A stretch of 64,000 nt of DNA from Candidatus Soleaferrea massiliensis AP7 (GCF_000820765.1 NZ_CCYH01000006.1:47546-111545); one strand, 5' to 3'. Positions 36,450 to 46,682 are shown, counted from the stretch's first letter. Notes: generated from the letters alone by a model not told the origin. Made by a program: numbers and translations.

Positions 36450-36668
36450 CATACAGAATGACGGATGGCAGCCTTACAAGGGGATTGACATCGGATGTCG
36501 TCCAAGACCGGCGTGGGGCTTGCCGTCTGCAGCTATCTGATCTGAGCCGCGGGATTTGATGCAATCAGGCTTTAGCATACAAAATGACGGATGGCGGTCT
36601 TATAAAGGGATTAACATCGGATGCCGTCCAGGACCGATGTGAAGTTTGCTGTCTGCAATGTCGATTTT
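36367..36668 (+). repeat. 126-bp tandem echo of the Sua5 gene 3' end
   Basis: GGATGCCATCCAAGACCGG inside the gene (36367) recurs as GGATGTCGTCCAAGACCGG at 36493 and GGATGCCGTCCAGGACCG at 36619, exactly 126 bp apart each time. Copy two keeps the whole unit including the end of the coding sequence with its stop and the tail GCATACA.AATGACGGATGGC; copy three is partial. The copies are non-coding and diverging. Confidence 0.88.
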
Positions 36669-37010
36669 ATTGATTCATATTGCAGTCGGTGGGAACGGAT
36701 GAAAGCAGTAACCATATGGATTTGTTCCAGTAAGATTTATGGCTTCTAATCAACAGGAATTTTTATAGATTGCTACGAGTTATGGGGTACATGGATGGAC
36801 TTAAAAGGAATTTAGAACGGCCTGTTTCCTGCAGTGCAGCCGTACGGCTGCAGCAAAGACGGAAGCGGCAGGGACATCCTGCTTTGCCAGGGCTTGTATA
36901 CCACATAACGGAAAGATTCTGTGATAAAACTTTAAAGTATGGCTATATCATGGAAACCTTTCTTCTATAAAATGGAGATCAGTGACAGCGTATCGGAAGG
37001 AGAATGCGGC
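36669..37010. other. Intergenic stretch before coaE
   Basis: Contains an 18-bp perfect palindrome TGCAGCCGTACGGCTGCA at 36835-36852. No gene, promoter with good boxes or known RNA was recognised. Confidence 0.35.
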
Positions 37011-37598
37011 GTGATTATTGGACTGACCGGTCCGACCGGTGCGGGCAAAACAACGGTTTCCGGCATGCTTGAAACGTATGGCGTCCAGTTGATCGACTGC
37101 GACAGGCTTGCCAGGGAGGTTGTCATGCCGGGAAGGCCCTGTTTAAGGGAAATCCGGGATGTCTTTGGCGCAGGCGTTCTGCACGCGGACGGCAGCCTCG
37201 ATCGGAGCGCGCTTGCGGACATGGTGTTCACCGATTCGCAGCAGCTGCAAAAGCTCAACGATATCATGTTTTCAGCCATCATAAATGAAATAAAATTGCG
37301 TATCCGGCAATTAAACGAAACTGGCGCGCATATACTAATAGATGCACCGACCCTTTTTGAAAGCGGTGCGCACCGGCTCTGCGATATCATCCTGGTGGTA
37401 CTCGGCAGTGAGGAAAACCGGATGAAACGGATTGTGGAGCGTGACCATCTCAGCGAACAGAACGCCGGAAACCGGATGCGTGCGCAGCATGCGGAGACGT
37501 TTTACCGGCAAAGGGCTGATTTTGTAATAGAAAACAACGGAAGCCTGTCCGATCTGAAGCGGCAGGCCGCGTGTTTTGCCAAACAGTATGATTTGTAG
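37011..37598 (+). CDS. coaE: Dephospho-CoA kinase
   Basis: A 195-residue kinase for the last step of coenzyme A synthesis, phosphorylating the ribose 3'-OH of dephospho-CoA. P-loop GLTGPTGAGKTT starts at residue 3; DCDRLAREV and the C-terminal REH/RMRAQ-type region are as in the family. The GTG at 37011 has GGAAGGAG 8 bp upstream and gives the normal length, so upstream ATGs are rejected. A lytic transglycosylase gene follows after 54 bp. Confidence 0.94.
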   Translation: MIIGLTGPTGAGKTTVSGMLETYGVQLIDCDRLAREVVMPGRPCLREIRDVFGAGVLHADGSLDRSALADMVFTDSQQLQKLNDIMFSAIINEIKLRIRQLNETGAHILIDAPTLFESGAHRLCDIILVVLGSEENRMKRIVERDHLSEQNAGNRMRAQHAETFYRQRADFVIENNGSLSDLKRQAACFAKQYDL

Positions 37599-37652
37599 GG
37601 GAAGTTTTGGATAGGATAAGGGGTATTCAGACACCCTTTCAGGGAGTAAGTC

Positions 37653-38240
37653 ATGTATCGAACCATTCGAGTAAAGAGAATTCTGCCCTGGACCATCGTC
37701 CTGGGCGTGATGATTTTGGTGTTGGCCGGATATTTTGTCGGCAGAGAGATCTACTACCGATACAGCTATCCGTTTAAATACAGCGAATACGTCGAGCAGT
37801 ACAGCAGCAGGTATGGGCTGGATCAAACGCTGACCTATGCCGTGATCAAGAATGAAAGCGGCTTCAAGCCGGATGCCGTCTCTCGGATCGGCGCCAGAGG
37901 GCTTATGCAGATCACCTCCGACACCTTCGACTGGGCGAAATTCCGGATGGAGGAAAAGGATTCCGCAACCTATGAGGACCTGTTCGATCCGGAAATGAAT
38001 ATCAAATACGGCACTTTCATCCTGTCGCTGCTGCTGGATGAGTTTGAAACGCCTGAAGTCGCGCTGGCCGCCTACCATGCGGGGTGGGGCAACGTGAAGG
38101 AATGGCTCAGCGACAAAGCGCATTCATCGGACGGGTACAGCCTGGACAACATCCCGTTTGACACCACCGACTGGTATGTTAAAAAGATTATCAAGGATCA
38201 GGAGGTTTACCGCCAGAGACTGGCTGGAAAAGCATCCTGA
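37653..38240 (+). CDS. Membrane-anchored lytic transglycosylase (SLT domain)
   Basis: A 195-residue protein with one N-terminal membrane helix (about 12-31) and an extracellular SLT domain. The catalytic glutamate lies in YAVIKNESGFKP; GARGLMQIT and LAAYHAGWGNV are the other classic motifs. It cleaves glycan strands of peptidoglycan with formation of 1,6-anhydro ends, for wall remodelling. Family members commonly sit beside coaE and polA in clostridia, as here. Confidence 0.94.
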   Translation: MYRTIRVKRILPWTIVLGVMILVLAGYFVGREIYYRYSYPFKYSEYVEQYSSRYGLDQTLTYAVIKNESGFKPDAVSRIGARGLMQITSDTFDWAKFRMEEKDSATYEDLFDPEMNIKYGTFILSLLLDEFETPEVALAAYHAGWGNVKEWLSDKAHSSDGYSLDNIPFDTTDWYVKKIIKDQEVYRQRLAGKAS

Positions 38241-38305
38241 TTAATAAGAGCGGCAGGCTGCCGCATATACTGAACAAAAATTGCATGTATGAGGAGGAAC
38301 AATCC

Positions 38306-39712
38306 ATGTCAGAAACCAAGAAAAGCGCAGCGGAGCTTCTGCAGGAGGACCTGCTGACCAGCGGGAAAAACAAGGTGCTGAAATTGTCCGCAAAGGATCT
38401 GAGCGAGGCGGACAGCTTCTGCGAAGGATACAAAGCATTCCTGAATGAGGCGAAAACCGAACGGGAGGCCGTGACGTGCGCCATCCGGATGCTCAATGCC
38501 GGCGGGTTTGAGGAATTCGACCGCAATAAACGCTATGAAGCCGGCGACCGTGTCTATCTCAACAACCGCGGCAAGGCGCTGGTCATTGCGACGATCGGCA
38601 AAAGAAGCCTGAGCGAAGGCGTCCATCTGGTCGCCGCGCACATCGATTCGCCGCGCATCGATTTAAAACCGGTCCCGCTGTATGAGGACGGACAGCTTGC
38701 GCTGTTTAAAACGCACTATTACGGCGGAATCAAAAAATACCAGTGGACCGCAATGCCGCTGAGCCTGCACGGCATCATCGTCAAGAAGGACGGCACCCAG
38801 CTGACCGTGCACATCGGCGAGGAGGAAAACGACCCGGTCTTCTGTATCAGCGACCTGCTGCCGCATCTCGGCATGGAGCAGTCCAAACGGACGCTTGCGC
38901 ACGGCATCAAGGGCGAGGAGCTCAATGTGCTGGTCGGTTCGAGACCGTATCCGGATGAGAAGATTAGCGACCCGATCAAATTGAACGTCATGAAGCTTCT
39001 GCACGACAAATACGGCATTGTGGAGTCGGACTTCATCTCGGCGGATCTCTGCCTGGTCCCGGCCTTCAAGGCGCGCGACGTCGGCTTTGACCGCAGCCTG
39101 ATCGGCGCGTATGGACACGACGACCGCGTCTGCGCCTATACGGCATTGCAGGCGGCCATCGAATGCGCCAAGCCGGACTTCACCTCGGTCACGGTGCTGA
39201 CCGACAAGGAAGAGGTCGGCTCGGACGGCAACACCGGTCTGCAGTCGAGATATCTGGAGTACTTCATCGCCGATCTCGCAAAACCGCACCAGATTGACGG
39301 ACGGCTGGTGCTCTCCAACTCCAAATGCCTGTCGGCCGACGTCAACGCGGCGTTTGACCCGACCTTCCCGGGTGTCTATGAAAAGCAGAATTCAGCGTTT
39401 GTCAACCAGGGCATCGTCATCACAAAGTATACCGGCAGCGGCGGCAAGGGCGGCACGAGCGAAGCCGCGGCGGAGTTTGTCGCCTACATCCGCGATGTCT
39501 TGGACAAAAACGGCGTGCTCTGGCAGACCGGTGAGCTTGGCAAGGTCGACGAGGGCGGCGGCGGAACCGTGGCGAAATTCTTAGCCAATCTGGACATCGA
39601 CGTCATCGACGCCGGCGTGGCCGTGATCTCGATGCACGCGCCCTATGAGATTGTGGCGAAGGTGGATGTCTACAACACCTATGCGGCCTTCAAGGCATTT
39701 TTGAACGCATAG
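38306..39712 (+). CDS. M18 family aminopeptidase
   Basis: A 468-residue zinc aminopeptidase of the M18 family, related to aspartyl aminopeptidase and clostridial aminopeptidase 1. Metal-ligand motifs are visible: VAAHIDSPR (His, Asp), TDKEEVGSDGNTG (catalytic Glu and metal Glu), and VISMHAPYE near the C-terminus (His). GYDDRVCAYT-like text occurs as GAYGHDDRVCAYT. The ATG at 38306 follows GAGGAGGAAC. It is cytosolic and probably trims peptides. A strong hairpin follows. Confidence 0.94.
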   Translation: MSETKKSAAELLQEDLLTSGKNKVLKLSAKDLSEADSFCEGYKAFLNEAKTEREAVTCAIRMLNAGGFEEFDRNKRYEAGDRVYLNNRGKALVIATIGKRSLSEGVHLVAAHIDSPRIDLKPVPLYEDGQLALFKTHYYGGIKKYQWTAMPLSLHGIIVKKDGTQLTVHIGEEENDPVFCISDLLPHLGMEQSKRTLAHGIKGEELNVLVGSRPYPDEKISDPIKLNVMKLLHDKYGIVESDFISADLCLVPAFKARDVGFDRSLIGAYGHDDRVCAYTALQAAIECAKPDFTSVTVLTDKEEVGSDGNTGLQSRYLEYFIADLAKPHQIDGRLVLSNSKCLSADVNAAFDPTFPGVYEKQNSAFVNQGIVITKYTGSGGKGGTSEAAAEFVAYIRDVLDKNGVLWQTGELGKVDEGGGGTVAKFLANLDIDVIDAGVAVISMHAPYEIVAKVDVYNTYAAFKAFLNA

Positions 39713-39751
39713 GAATCATTCTTTTCGAGAACACTATCCGTAAATGATTGG

Positions 39752-39797
39752 TGGCCGCACAGAACCGGTTTTGGCGGTTGTGTGCGGCCATTATTTG
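39752..39797 (+). terminator. Terminator-like hairpin after the aminopeptidase gene
   Basis: Stem TGGCCGCACA/TGTGCGGCCA with an inner AACCG/CGGTT extension, then TTATTTG, 40 bp after the stop. Confidence 0.65.
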
Positions 39798-39936
39798 TAT
39801 AAAGCGTTTTTGAAGGCTTCAGATGCGGGTGTGAACGCATTCTTTAAAAAATTTGTCCAATTTAGAATTCAGTTTGGCATGTATCCTGTATCAATATGGT
39901 TATAGAGCTGTGTCTATCTATACATCTGGACAGCGG

Positions 39937-40212
39937 AAAAGAACAGTTCCCGCCATGGCGTAGATGGGATAATGAGGCTAGACGAAGCTGTGCTGCAAGA
40001 GGACGGCATTCTGTCCGCGACAGCACCTTGCTTGAATAAAGCGCTATGCAGCGTGGCGCCTCTGAGCCGAGCCATTGCGGGTACCCTGCCGTCATCTGGA
40101 AGCAGAAACTGCCCAATTCCGGCAAAGCTGCGTGATTGGGGGATTTTCAAGGGGGCGGCAGTCCCCTTGAACGGCCTTTCTTGGTACCTTCTTTGGCCGG
40201 CAAAGAAGGTAC
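39937..40212 (+). repeat. Half copy of the ~590-bp hairpin-ended element
   Basis: Matches the right half of the element at 46838-47426: CCCGCCATGGCGTAG, AATGAGGCTAGACGA, GAGCCATTGCGGGT, TGATTGGGGGATTTT and GGGGGCGGCAGTCCCCTTGA. It ends in a perfect 12-bp-arm hairpin GTACCTTCTTTG/CAAAGAAGGTAC at 40184-40212. The left half is absent. No gene was found. Confidence 0.8.
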
Positions 40213-40516
40213 TGCCACACAGCTAAGATGTTTCTGGAAACATCCAGAAAGCCGCCAAACCCGGCGCTTCAGTTTCCAATATTTTGTAAGCAGCGCAGAA
40301 TATTATCGGCACGTCGGAAACAACAAAAGCAGAAGACCCCCCGTATCCAACAAAAGAATAATCATCGTTACATATCTCATCGAAAAGATATCTGGGGGGA
40401 AGAAGGACAAGCCTGTACATGCGGATAAAAGAAGAAACAGGAAGTTCAGCAAATGCCGGAGCTTCCGGCGGACAAGCCCGCACATCTGCGGCATGGGGAA
40501 GGAGAAAGAACAGACT

Positions 40517-40801
40517 ATGTGGTCCATGATCATCTGCGCCGGACTCGGCTTTATCATCGGCATCAAATTTTTTCCATCGAAGTGGAAGAAGGTCAACGGC
40601 ATCATCCAGATTGCGGCGATCATGCTGACGCTGTTCGCGATGGGCGTCTCGCTGGGCGCCAGCCCCACCTTTTTTGAGGATATCAAAACGCTGGGACTGC
40701 GCAGCGTCGTCCTCACCATCGGCGCGGTGCTCGGCAGCATCCTGCTCGTGTACCTGTTCACCCAGAAACTGTTTGTCAAAAAAGGAGAGGATCGGCATTG
40801 A
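40517..40801 (+). CDS. LysO-type transporter, N-terminal half (DUF340)
   Basis: A 94-residue membrane protein equal to the N-terminal part of LysO (YbjE), the lysine exporter of E. coli. It has three membrane segments, from WSMIICAGLGFIIGIKF to SVVLTIGAVLGSILLVYLF. LysO is one polypeptide in enterobacteria; here the second half is the next gene, overlapping by one base (TGATG). Split forms are known in other phyla. The ATG at 40517 is chosen from the family start; the frame extends upstream into repeat DNA. Substrate by homology is lysine or a close analogue. Confidence 0.85.
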   Translation: MWSMIICAGLGFIIGIKFFPSKWKKVNGIIQIAAIMLTLFAMGVSLGASPTFFEDIKTLGLRSVVLTIGAVLGSILLVYLFTQKLFVKKGEDRH

Positions 40802-41406
40802 TGCTGTTTTTGGCTTTGGGAAGCTTTCTGGCCGGCATCCTGGCCGGACAGTTCTTCGGCGGCGAAACGTTCGTCGGAGCGATGGATTTTCTGTCCACCT
40901 GGGGACTCAATCTGCTGGTGCTGTCGGTCGGCATCGATATTGGCCTCAATAAAGGCATCTTCAAAAGGATGCGGGTGTTCGGCCTCAAGATCCTGCTGAT
41001 CCCCGCCAGCATCATCGCCGGCTCGGTCGCCGGCGGCATCCTGGGCGGCGTGCTGACCGGGCTGCCGGTGCGGGAAAGTGCGTCCATTGCGTCGGGACTC
41101 GGATGGTACAGCTTTTCATCGGTCTATCTCAACGACCTCGTCGGCCCGCAGGTGGGCACGATGGCGCTGCTGTCCAACCTGTGCCGCGAACTGCTGACCT
41201 TCCTGATCATCCCGCCCATTGCAAAAAAGATGAATATTTATACCACGATAGCGCCGGCCGCCGCGACCAGCGGAGATTCGACGCTGCTCTTCATCGAGAA
41301 GTATTCGAATGAAGAGGTCGCCGTCATGGCGGTGCTCAACGGCGTACTGCTGACCGCGCTGGTCCCGTTCCTCGTTCCGCTGGTCTTCAACCTGTTCTCA
41401 ATCTAG
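40801..41406 (+). CDS. LysO-type transporter, C-terminal half
   Basis: A 201-residue membrane protein with about five membrane segments, matching the C-terminal LysO/DUF340 domain. Conserved features are LNLLVLSVGIDIG near residue 40, ASGLGWYSFSSVYL in mid-protein, and the C-terminal AAATSGDSTLLF. AAAGGAGAGG precedes the ATG, which overlaps the stop of the N-terminal half, so the two chains are made together and must assemble to form one transporter. Confidence 0.88.
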   Translation: MLFLALGSFLAGILAGQFFGGETFVGAMDFLSTWGLNLLVLSVGIDIGLNKGIFKRMRVFGLKILLIPASIIAGSVAGGILGGVLTGLPVRESASIASGLGWYSFSSVYLNDLVGPQVGTMALLSNLCRELLTFLIIPPIAKKMNIYTTIAPAAATSGDSTLLFIEKYSNEEVAVMAVLNGVLLTALVPFLVPLVFNLFSI

Positions 41407-41518
41407 GAAGCGCAGAGAATGTCTGGGCATGAACGGAAAAATATGGAAATAAAAGAGGGCCCAAAACCCTTAAATTAAAAAGAAATATTAAATTATTAAC
41501 AATATGTTTCATATTTTC

Positions 41519-41546
41519 TTGACAACCACGGTCAAAAAGTTATAAT
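41519..41546 (+). promoter_or_regulatory. Promoter of rny
   Basis: TTGACA (41519-41524), 16-bp spacer, TATAAT (41541-41546). It implies a 5' untranslated region of about 345 nt. Confidence 0.75.
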
Positions 41547-41897
41547 ATAAATATGTTGTGTTGTTATAACCTTGTAACAGCACAATGCATAAAATAAGAC
41601 GCAAAAATGATGAGTTTCTGTATAAAATTTTATATGGAAACTGGCTATAGATCGGAACCGCCCATATTCTGCACACAGCCGGAACGGCGGCGTTTCCAAA
41701 TGTCCAAAACGGGGGAGACCTGCCGCGGCGGGTGCGAATAACCATTCATATATGGGAAAATCTATCAAGCTTTTTGGGCCTTGAATGAGGGGACCGGTCT
41801 ATCTGCATATGCCCAGCCAGGCATACTGGTTTGATGCGTTCTGAATCATTTACATCGAAATAAAAATTTCTAGGAGAAGGAGGTATCACAGCAGCTA
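41547..41897 (+). other. Long 5' untranslated region of rny
   Basis: About 345 nt of leader with no frame of note and no riboswitch I recognise. Long leaders on RNase genes can be sites of self-control; nothing here proves that. Confidence 0.35.
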
Positions 41898-43460
41898 ATG
41901 GATCCATTACAACTTATATTGATCATTGTCGGAGTCGTTGTGTTCGGCATCATCTGCGGCGTAGTTGCGTTCTTTTTGGGCACCAACTACCGGCGCAAGG
42001 TTGCGGAGGCGGAATTCGGATCGGCTGAAGAGGAAGCCCGCCGCATCATGAACGAAGCCATCAAGACGGCTGAAGGCATCAAAAAAGAATCCCTTGTGGA
42101 AGCAAAGGATGAAATCTATAAGATGCGTTCCGAAGCGGAAAAGGAAGTAAAGGAGCGCAGAAGCGAAGTCCAGCGGCAGGAACGAAGGATCAACCAGAAG
42201 GAAGAATCCCTCGACCGCAAGATGGATAATCTGGAGAAGAAGGACGACCAGCTCCAGAGAAAGCTCAAAGACGCTGAGAAGAAGCTCAAGGAAGCACAGG
42301 ACATCAAGGACGAACAGTTCACGATGCTTGAAAAAATCTCAGGATTTACCGCCGATCAGGCGAAGGAACATCTGCTTGACATTCTGGACGAGGAGCTGAC
42401 CCATGAAAAGGCGGTCAAGATCCAGAACTATGACATGCAGCTCAAGGACGAAGCGGAACAGAAAGCCCGGGAGATGATCTCCCTTGCCATACAGCGCTGT
42501 GCTGCGGAGCATGTCTCCGAAGCAACCGTATCGGTGGTGCCGCTGCCGACCGACGAGATGAAGGGCCGCATCATCGGACGCGAGGGACGCAACATCCGCG
42601 CGCTCGAGACGCTGACCGGCGTCGATCTGATCATCGACGACACACCGGAGGCCATCACGCTGTCCAGCTTTGACCCGGTCCGCCGGGAAATTGCGCGGCT
42701 GGCACTGGAAAAACTCATCATTGACGGACGCATCCATCCGGCGCGCATCGAAGAGATGGTCGAGAAATCCCGCCGCGAGGTGGAGCTCAAGATCAAACAG
42801 GCCGGCGAACGGGCCGTCATCGAAGCGGGTATCCACGGTATGCATCACGAGCTGGTCAAGCTGCTCGGCCGCATGCGTTACCGTACCAGCTACGGACAGA
42901 ACGTGCTGGATCATTCGCTGGAGGTATCCTTTATTGCGGGCATGCTTGCCGCGGAGATCGGCGCGGACGTCAATTTGGCGAAACGCGCGGGACTGCTGCA
43001 TGACATCGGCAAGTCGCTGAACCACGAAATCGACGGTTCGCATGTCGAAATCGGTGTGGATGTCTGTAAAAAGTACAAGGAAAACCAGGAGGTCATCCAT
43101 GCGGTGGCCGCACATCATGGCGACATCGAGGCAAAGACAGTGGTTGCCTGTCTGGTACAGGCCGCGGATGCCATTTCCGCTGCAAGGCCGGGCGCACGGC
43201 GTGAGAACCTGGAAAACTACATCAAACGTCTGGAGAAGCTCGAAGGCATCGCGAACGCGTTCAACGGCGTGGAGAAGTGCTTTGCAATCCAGGCGGGCAG
43301 AGAGATCCGCATCATGGTCAAGCCGGAAATCGTCAACGACGACCAGATGGTACTGACCGCACGCGAGATCGTCAAACGCATCGAAGAGGAACTGGAATAT
43401 CCGGGACAGATCAAGGTACATGTCATCCGGGAAAACAGGGCGATCGAATACGCGAAATAA
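41898..43460 (+). CDS. rny: Ribonuclease Y
   Basis: A 520-residue membrane-tethered endoribonuclease that starts bulk mRNA decay in Firmicutes. It has an N-terminal membrane helix (about 4-26), a long charged coiled coil (about 30-200), a KH domain ([15 protein letters not shown]) and an HD domain (H368-D369 in LLHDIGK, HVEIG downstream). Length and order are standard. AGGAGG lies 14 bp before the ATG at 41898, wider than usual. Confidence 0.98.
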   Translation: MDPLQLILIIVGVVVFGIICGVVAFFLGTNYRRKVAEAEFGSAEEEARRIMNEAIKTAEGIKKESLVEAKDEIYKMRSEAEKEVKERRSEVQRQERRINQKEESLDRKMDNLEKKDDQLQRKLKDAEKKLKEAQDIKDEQFTMLEKISGFTADQAKEHLLDILDEELTHEKAVKIQNYDMQLKDEAEQKAREMISLAIQRCAAEHVSEATVSVVPLPTDEMKGRIIGREGRNIRALETLTGVDLIIDDTPEAITLSSFDPVRREIARLALEKLIIDGRIHPARIEEMVEKSRREVELKIKQAGERAVIEAGIHGMHHELVKLLGRMRYRTSYGQNVLDHSLEVSFIAGMLAAEIGADVNLAKRAGLLHDIGKSLNHEIDGSHVEIGVDVCKKYKENQEVIHAVAAHHGDIEAKTVVACLVQAADAISAARPGARRENLENYIKRLEKLEGIANAFNGVEKCFAIQAGREIRIMVKPEIVNDDQMVLTAREIVKRIEEELEYPGQIKVHVIRENRAIEYAK

Positions 43461-43510
43461 CCGTCATTTGCGTAACGGCAAAGAAACGTTGGGCCTTTAT
43501 ACGGAAAGTA

Positions 43511-43543
43511 AAACCGCCTTTGGAACACAGAGGCGGTTTTTTT
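43511..43543 (+). terminator. Terminator of rny
   Basis: Stem AAACCGCCT/AGGCGGTTT with an 11-nt loop and a T-run, 50 bp after the stop. Confidence 0.85.
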
Positions 43544-43932
43544 GACCCAACCGCGGAAGAATGCTTCGGCGGTTTATACATATACTATAGCTGAATATGG
43601 CATCCGGTCCGGCATGAAAGCGGCATTTATATGAATGCCAATAAAGCGCCGCTGAACAGATTCCTGCCGCGGGCGTGTATGGCGCCGCGACAACCGATAT
43701 CGAGACATATGGACTGTGACGCGCCATATTGAAAGGAACGAAACCGACCTGTTCCAGCCGCTTATTCGGTTCGATGGCCTGATCCGTATATTCTGACAAA
43801 ACTGCTGTGGGAATATACCGATCAGACAATGGAACCAGCCATAGCTTTGTTCCGTTCATATGAAAGATCAGTACCAAAGCGATTTTTCTCTCCGCCGTGA
43901 GCGGCGAGAAAAGCCACAAAGAGGAGGACACG
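43544..43932. other. Intergenic stretch before polA
   Basis: No promoter with good boxes and no RNA gene was recognised. A hairpin TTCTCTCCGCC/GGCGAGAA lies near 43887-43914, just before the polA RBS. Confidence 0.35.
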
Positions 43933-46587
43933 ATGAAACTGCTGGCGATTGACGGCAACAGCATCTTTAACCGTGCGTTCTACGGGATTCGGATGCTGTC
44001 CAATAAAAACGGCGTTTACACCAACGCGATCTATGGCTTTTTAAACATCCTGATGAAACTGTCAAACGAGGTGCAGCCCGATGCGGTCGCGGTGGCGTTC
44101 GACCTGAAAGCGCCGACCTTCCGGCATAAACAGTACGAGGGCTACAAGGCGACCCGCAAGGGGATGCCTGAAGAGCTTGCCATGCAGCTGCCCTACCTGA
44201 AGGAGCTGCTGGATGCGCTCGGCTATAAACGCGTCGAGGTCGAGGGATACGAAGCGGACGATATTCTGGGCACCTTTGCGAAGTCCTGCACGGACTGCGG
44301 CAGCGACTGCATCATTGCGACCGGCGACCGGGACAGCCTGCAGCTGGTCGGGGAGCATGTCACGGTCATGCTGGCGACCACCAAGATGGGGCAGGCCACG
44401 ACGACGGTCATGGATACGCCGGCGGTACTCGAAAAATACGGCGTACAGCCCCGGCAGCTCATCGACGTCAAAGCGCTGATGGGGGACAGCTCGGACAACA
44501 TCCCGGGCGTCGCGGGAATCGGCGAGAAGACCGCGCTGAGCCTGATCAGGGAGTACGGAAACATCCAATACATCTACGACCATTTTGATGAGATCGAGCT
44601 GAAGCCCGCGCAGCGCACCAAGCTGCAGAAGGACCGCGAGATGGCGTTCCTTTCCCGCGCGCTTGGGGAGATCTGCCAAAACGTGCCGATGGACGCCGAC
44701 CCGGCGCACTATCAAAAGGATGCGCCGGACGTCCAGAAAGCCGCCGCGCTGTTCAGCGAGCTGGAGATGTTCACACTGATGGAGCGTTTCGGGATCGCTG
44801 TATCGGACAAGACGCCGGTCAAAGCCAACCGCGATGTGCGGGTGCTTCGGGACGACGGCATGTTAAAGGATGGGAAGCTGTACACGAAATCCGAAGATGG
44901 GTATCAAAGCATCCGAGATTTACAGAAAGTATATCTCCTGTGTACGCATGACGGAGATGATATATCCCAGTACGCCGTGTGCCTGGACGGCAGCTGGACG
45001 GCGGAACAGAAGGAAACTGCGGCATGCTGGCAGACGGTTGTCGTATCGGATGATACGGCGTATCTCGATCAAATCATCCGGAATGAAGCGGTTGAGAAGA
45101 TCGTCTTCGACTGCAAAGCCCTGTACCGCTATGCGCTTCGGAGGGGGCTGGACGTCAAAAACGTTGCGTTCGACCTGCTTTTGGCCGCCTATCTGCTGAA
45201 CCCGGATACCAGTGTATACGACCTGATCAAGCTGTCGCTCGAATACGACATCGACCGGCCGCAGTTTTCCGGGGACACGCAGGGCATGGATGAGGACTTC
45301 CTGACCAAAGCGGGCGTCTTCTGTACGCTGGCGGGCAGGATGCATCGGCGACTGGAACAGAGCGAGCAGATGGAGCTGCTGCAGAATATCGAAATACCGC
45401 TGAGCCTGTGCCTGGCGGACATGGAGCTGACCGGCTTCGAGCTGGACACGCAGGGCATCACGGATTACGGAAAAGATTTGGAAACGGAGATTGAAAAGCT
45501 CACCGCCAGCATCTATGAGCTGGCTGGATATGAGTTCAACATCAATTCACCGAAACAGCTGGCGGATGTGCTGTTTGTGAAGCTGGGGCTGCCGCCGAAG
45601 AAGAAGACCAAAAGCGGGTACTCGACCAATGCCGAGGTGCTGGAAAGCCTGAGCGAGCAGCATGAGATCATCCCGCAGATTCTGGAATACCGCAAGCTGG
45701 CGAAGCTCAAATCCACCTATGTGGACGGGCTGCTGGTGCAGGTGGCCGGAGACGGCCGGGTGCACACCAGCTTCAACCAGACCGAAACGAGGACCGGCCG
45801 CATCAGTTCGACCGAGCCGAACATGCAGAACATTCCGGTGCGCACCGAGCTTGGCAGCAGGCTGCGGATGTTCTTCCGCGCCAAAGAGGGCTGCAAGCTG
45901 ATTGATGCCGACTATTCGCAGATCGAGCTGCGGGTGCTCGCGTCGATTGCGAAGGATCAGAATATGATCGAAGCGTTCCAGAACGACGAGGACATCCACA
46001 CCAATACGGCCGCACAGGTATTCGACCTGCCGCCGCTGTTTGTCACGCCGCTGATGCGCAGCCGCGCGAAGGCGGTCAATTTCGGCATCGTCTACGGTAT
46101 CGGCGCGTTTTCGCTGTCCAAGAACATCCATGTATCGGTGGCCGAGGCGGACAGCTATATCAAGAATTATCTGAAAACCTTTGGCGGCGTCAAGCAGTAT
46201 ATGGATGACATCATCGCGTTTGGCCGCGAAAACGGCTATGTTGAAACGCTGTATCACCGACGCCGCTATCTGGGCGATCTCAAGTCCTCGAACAGGATCA
46301 GGCGCGCGGCCGAGGAACGGATTGCGCTGAACACGCCGATTCAGGGCACCGCCGCGGACATCATCAAGATTGCGATGGTGCGGGTCTATCAGCGGCTGAA
46401 GAAGGAACAGCTGAAAACCAAGCTGATCCTGCAAATCCACGATGAGCTGATTCTGGAAAGCCCGGAGAAAGAAGTGGAGACCGCCAAGCGGCTTCTCAAA
46501 GAGGAGATGGAAAATGCCGCCCAGCTTGCGGTGCATCTCGACGTCGACGCCAATGTCGGCGAAAACTGGTACATCGCCAAAGGGTAG
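43933..46587 (+). CDS. polA: DNA polymerase I
   Basis: An 884-residue polymerase for Okazaki-fragment processing and repair. The N-terminal 5' nuclease (1-290) has VEGYEADDILGT and ATGDRDSLQL. The middle domain (about 310-480) has the 3'-5' exonuclease fold, but its first acidic motif is lost: KVYLLCTHDGDD stands where DTETD would be, so proofreading is probably absent, as in Bacillus PolA. The polymerase domain has motif A DYSQIELRVLA (D660), motif B RSRAKAVNFGIVYG and motif C QIHDELIL (D837). The ATG at 43933 follows GAGGAGG. Confidence 0.98.
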   Translation: MKLLAIDGNSIFNRAFYGIRMLSNKNGVYTNAIYGFLNILMKLSNEVQPDAVAVAFDLKAPTFRHKQYEGYKATRKGMPEELAMQLPYLKELLDALGYKRVEVEGYEADDILGTFAKSCTDCGSDCIIATGDRDSLQLVGEHVTVMLATTKMGQATTTVMDTPAVLEKYGVQPRQLIDVKALMGDSSDNIPGVAGIGEKTALSLIREYGNIQYIYDHFDEIELKPAQRTKLQKDREMAFLSRALGEICQNVPMDADPAHYQKDAPDVQKAAALFSELEMFTLMERFGIAVSDKTPVKANRDVRVLRDDGMLKDGKLYTKSEDGYQSIRDLQKVYLLCTHDGDDISQYAVCLDGSWTAEQKETAACWQTVVVSDDTAYLDQIIRNEAVEKIVFDCKALYRYALRRGLDVKNVAFDLLLAAYLLNPDTSVYDLIKLSLEYDIDRPQFSGDTQGMDEDFLTKAGVFCTLAGRMHRRLEQSEQMELLQNIEIPLSLCLADMELTGFELDTQGITDYGKDLETEIEKLTASIYELAGYEFNINSPKQLADVLFVKLGLPPKKKTKSGYSTNAEVLESLSEQHEIIPQILEYRKLAKLKSTYVDGLLVQVAGDGRVHTSFNQTETRTGRISSTEPNMQNIPVRTELGSRLRMFFRAKEGCKLIDADYSQIELRVLASIAKDQNMIEAFQNDEDIHTNTAAQVFDLPPLFVTPLMRSRAKAVNFGIVYGIGAFSLSKNIHVSVAEADSYIKNYLKTFGGVKQYMDDIIAFGRENGYVETLYHRRRYLGDLKSSNRIRRAAEERIALNTPIQGTAADIIKIAMVRVYQRLKKEQLKTKLILQIHDELILESPEKEVETAKRLLKEEMENAAQLAVHLDVDANVGENWYIAKG

Positions 46588-46682
46588 CGGGATCGTCGGT
46601 GGACGATGCCGCGTGCGAATTGATTTGAGGCTTTGCTGAGACACAGCGGAACAACATCCCGCTGTGTCTCAGCAGCATGACC

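Noticed and set aside
41547..41897. Riboswitch in the rny leader
   Set aside because: The leader is long but shows none of the conserved cores I know, and no alternative terminator pair was seen.
43497..43964. 155-codon minus-strand frame before polA
   Set aside because: No RBS, no family resemblance, and it covers the rny terminator and the polA start region.
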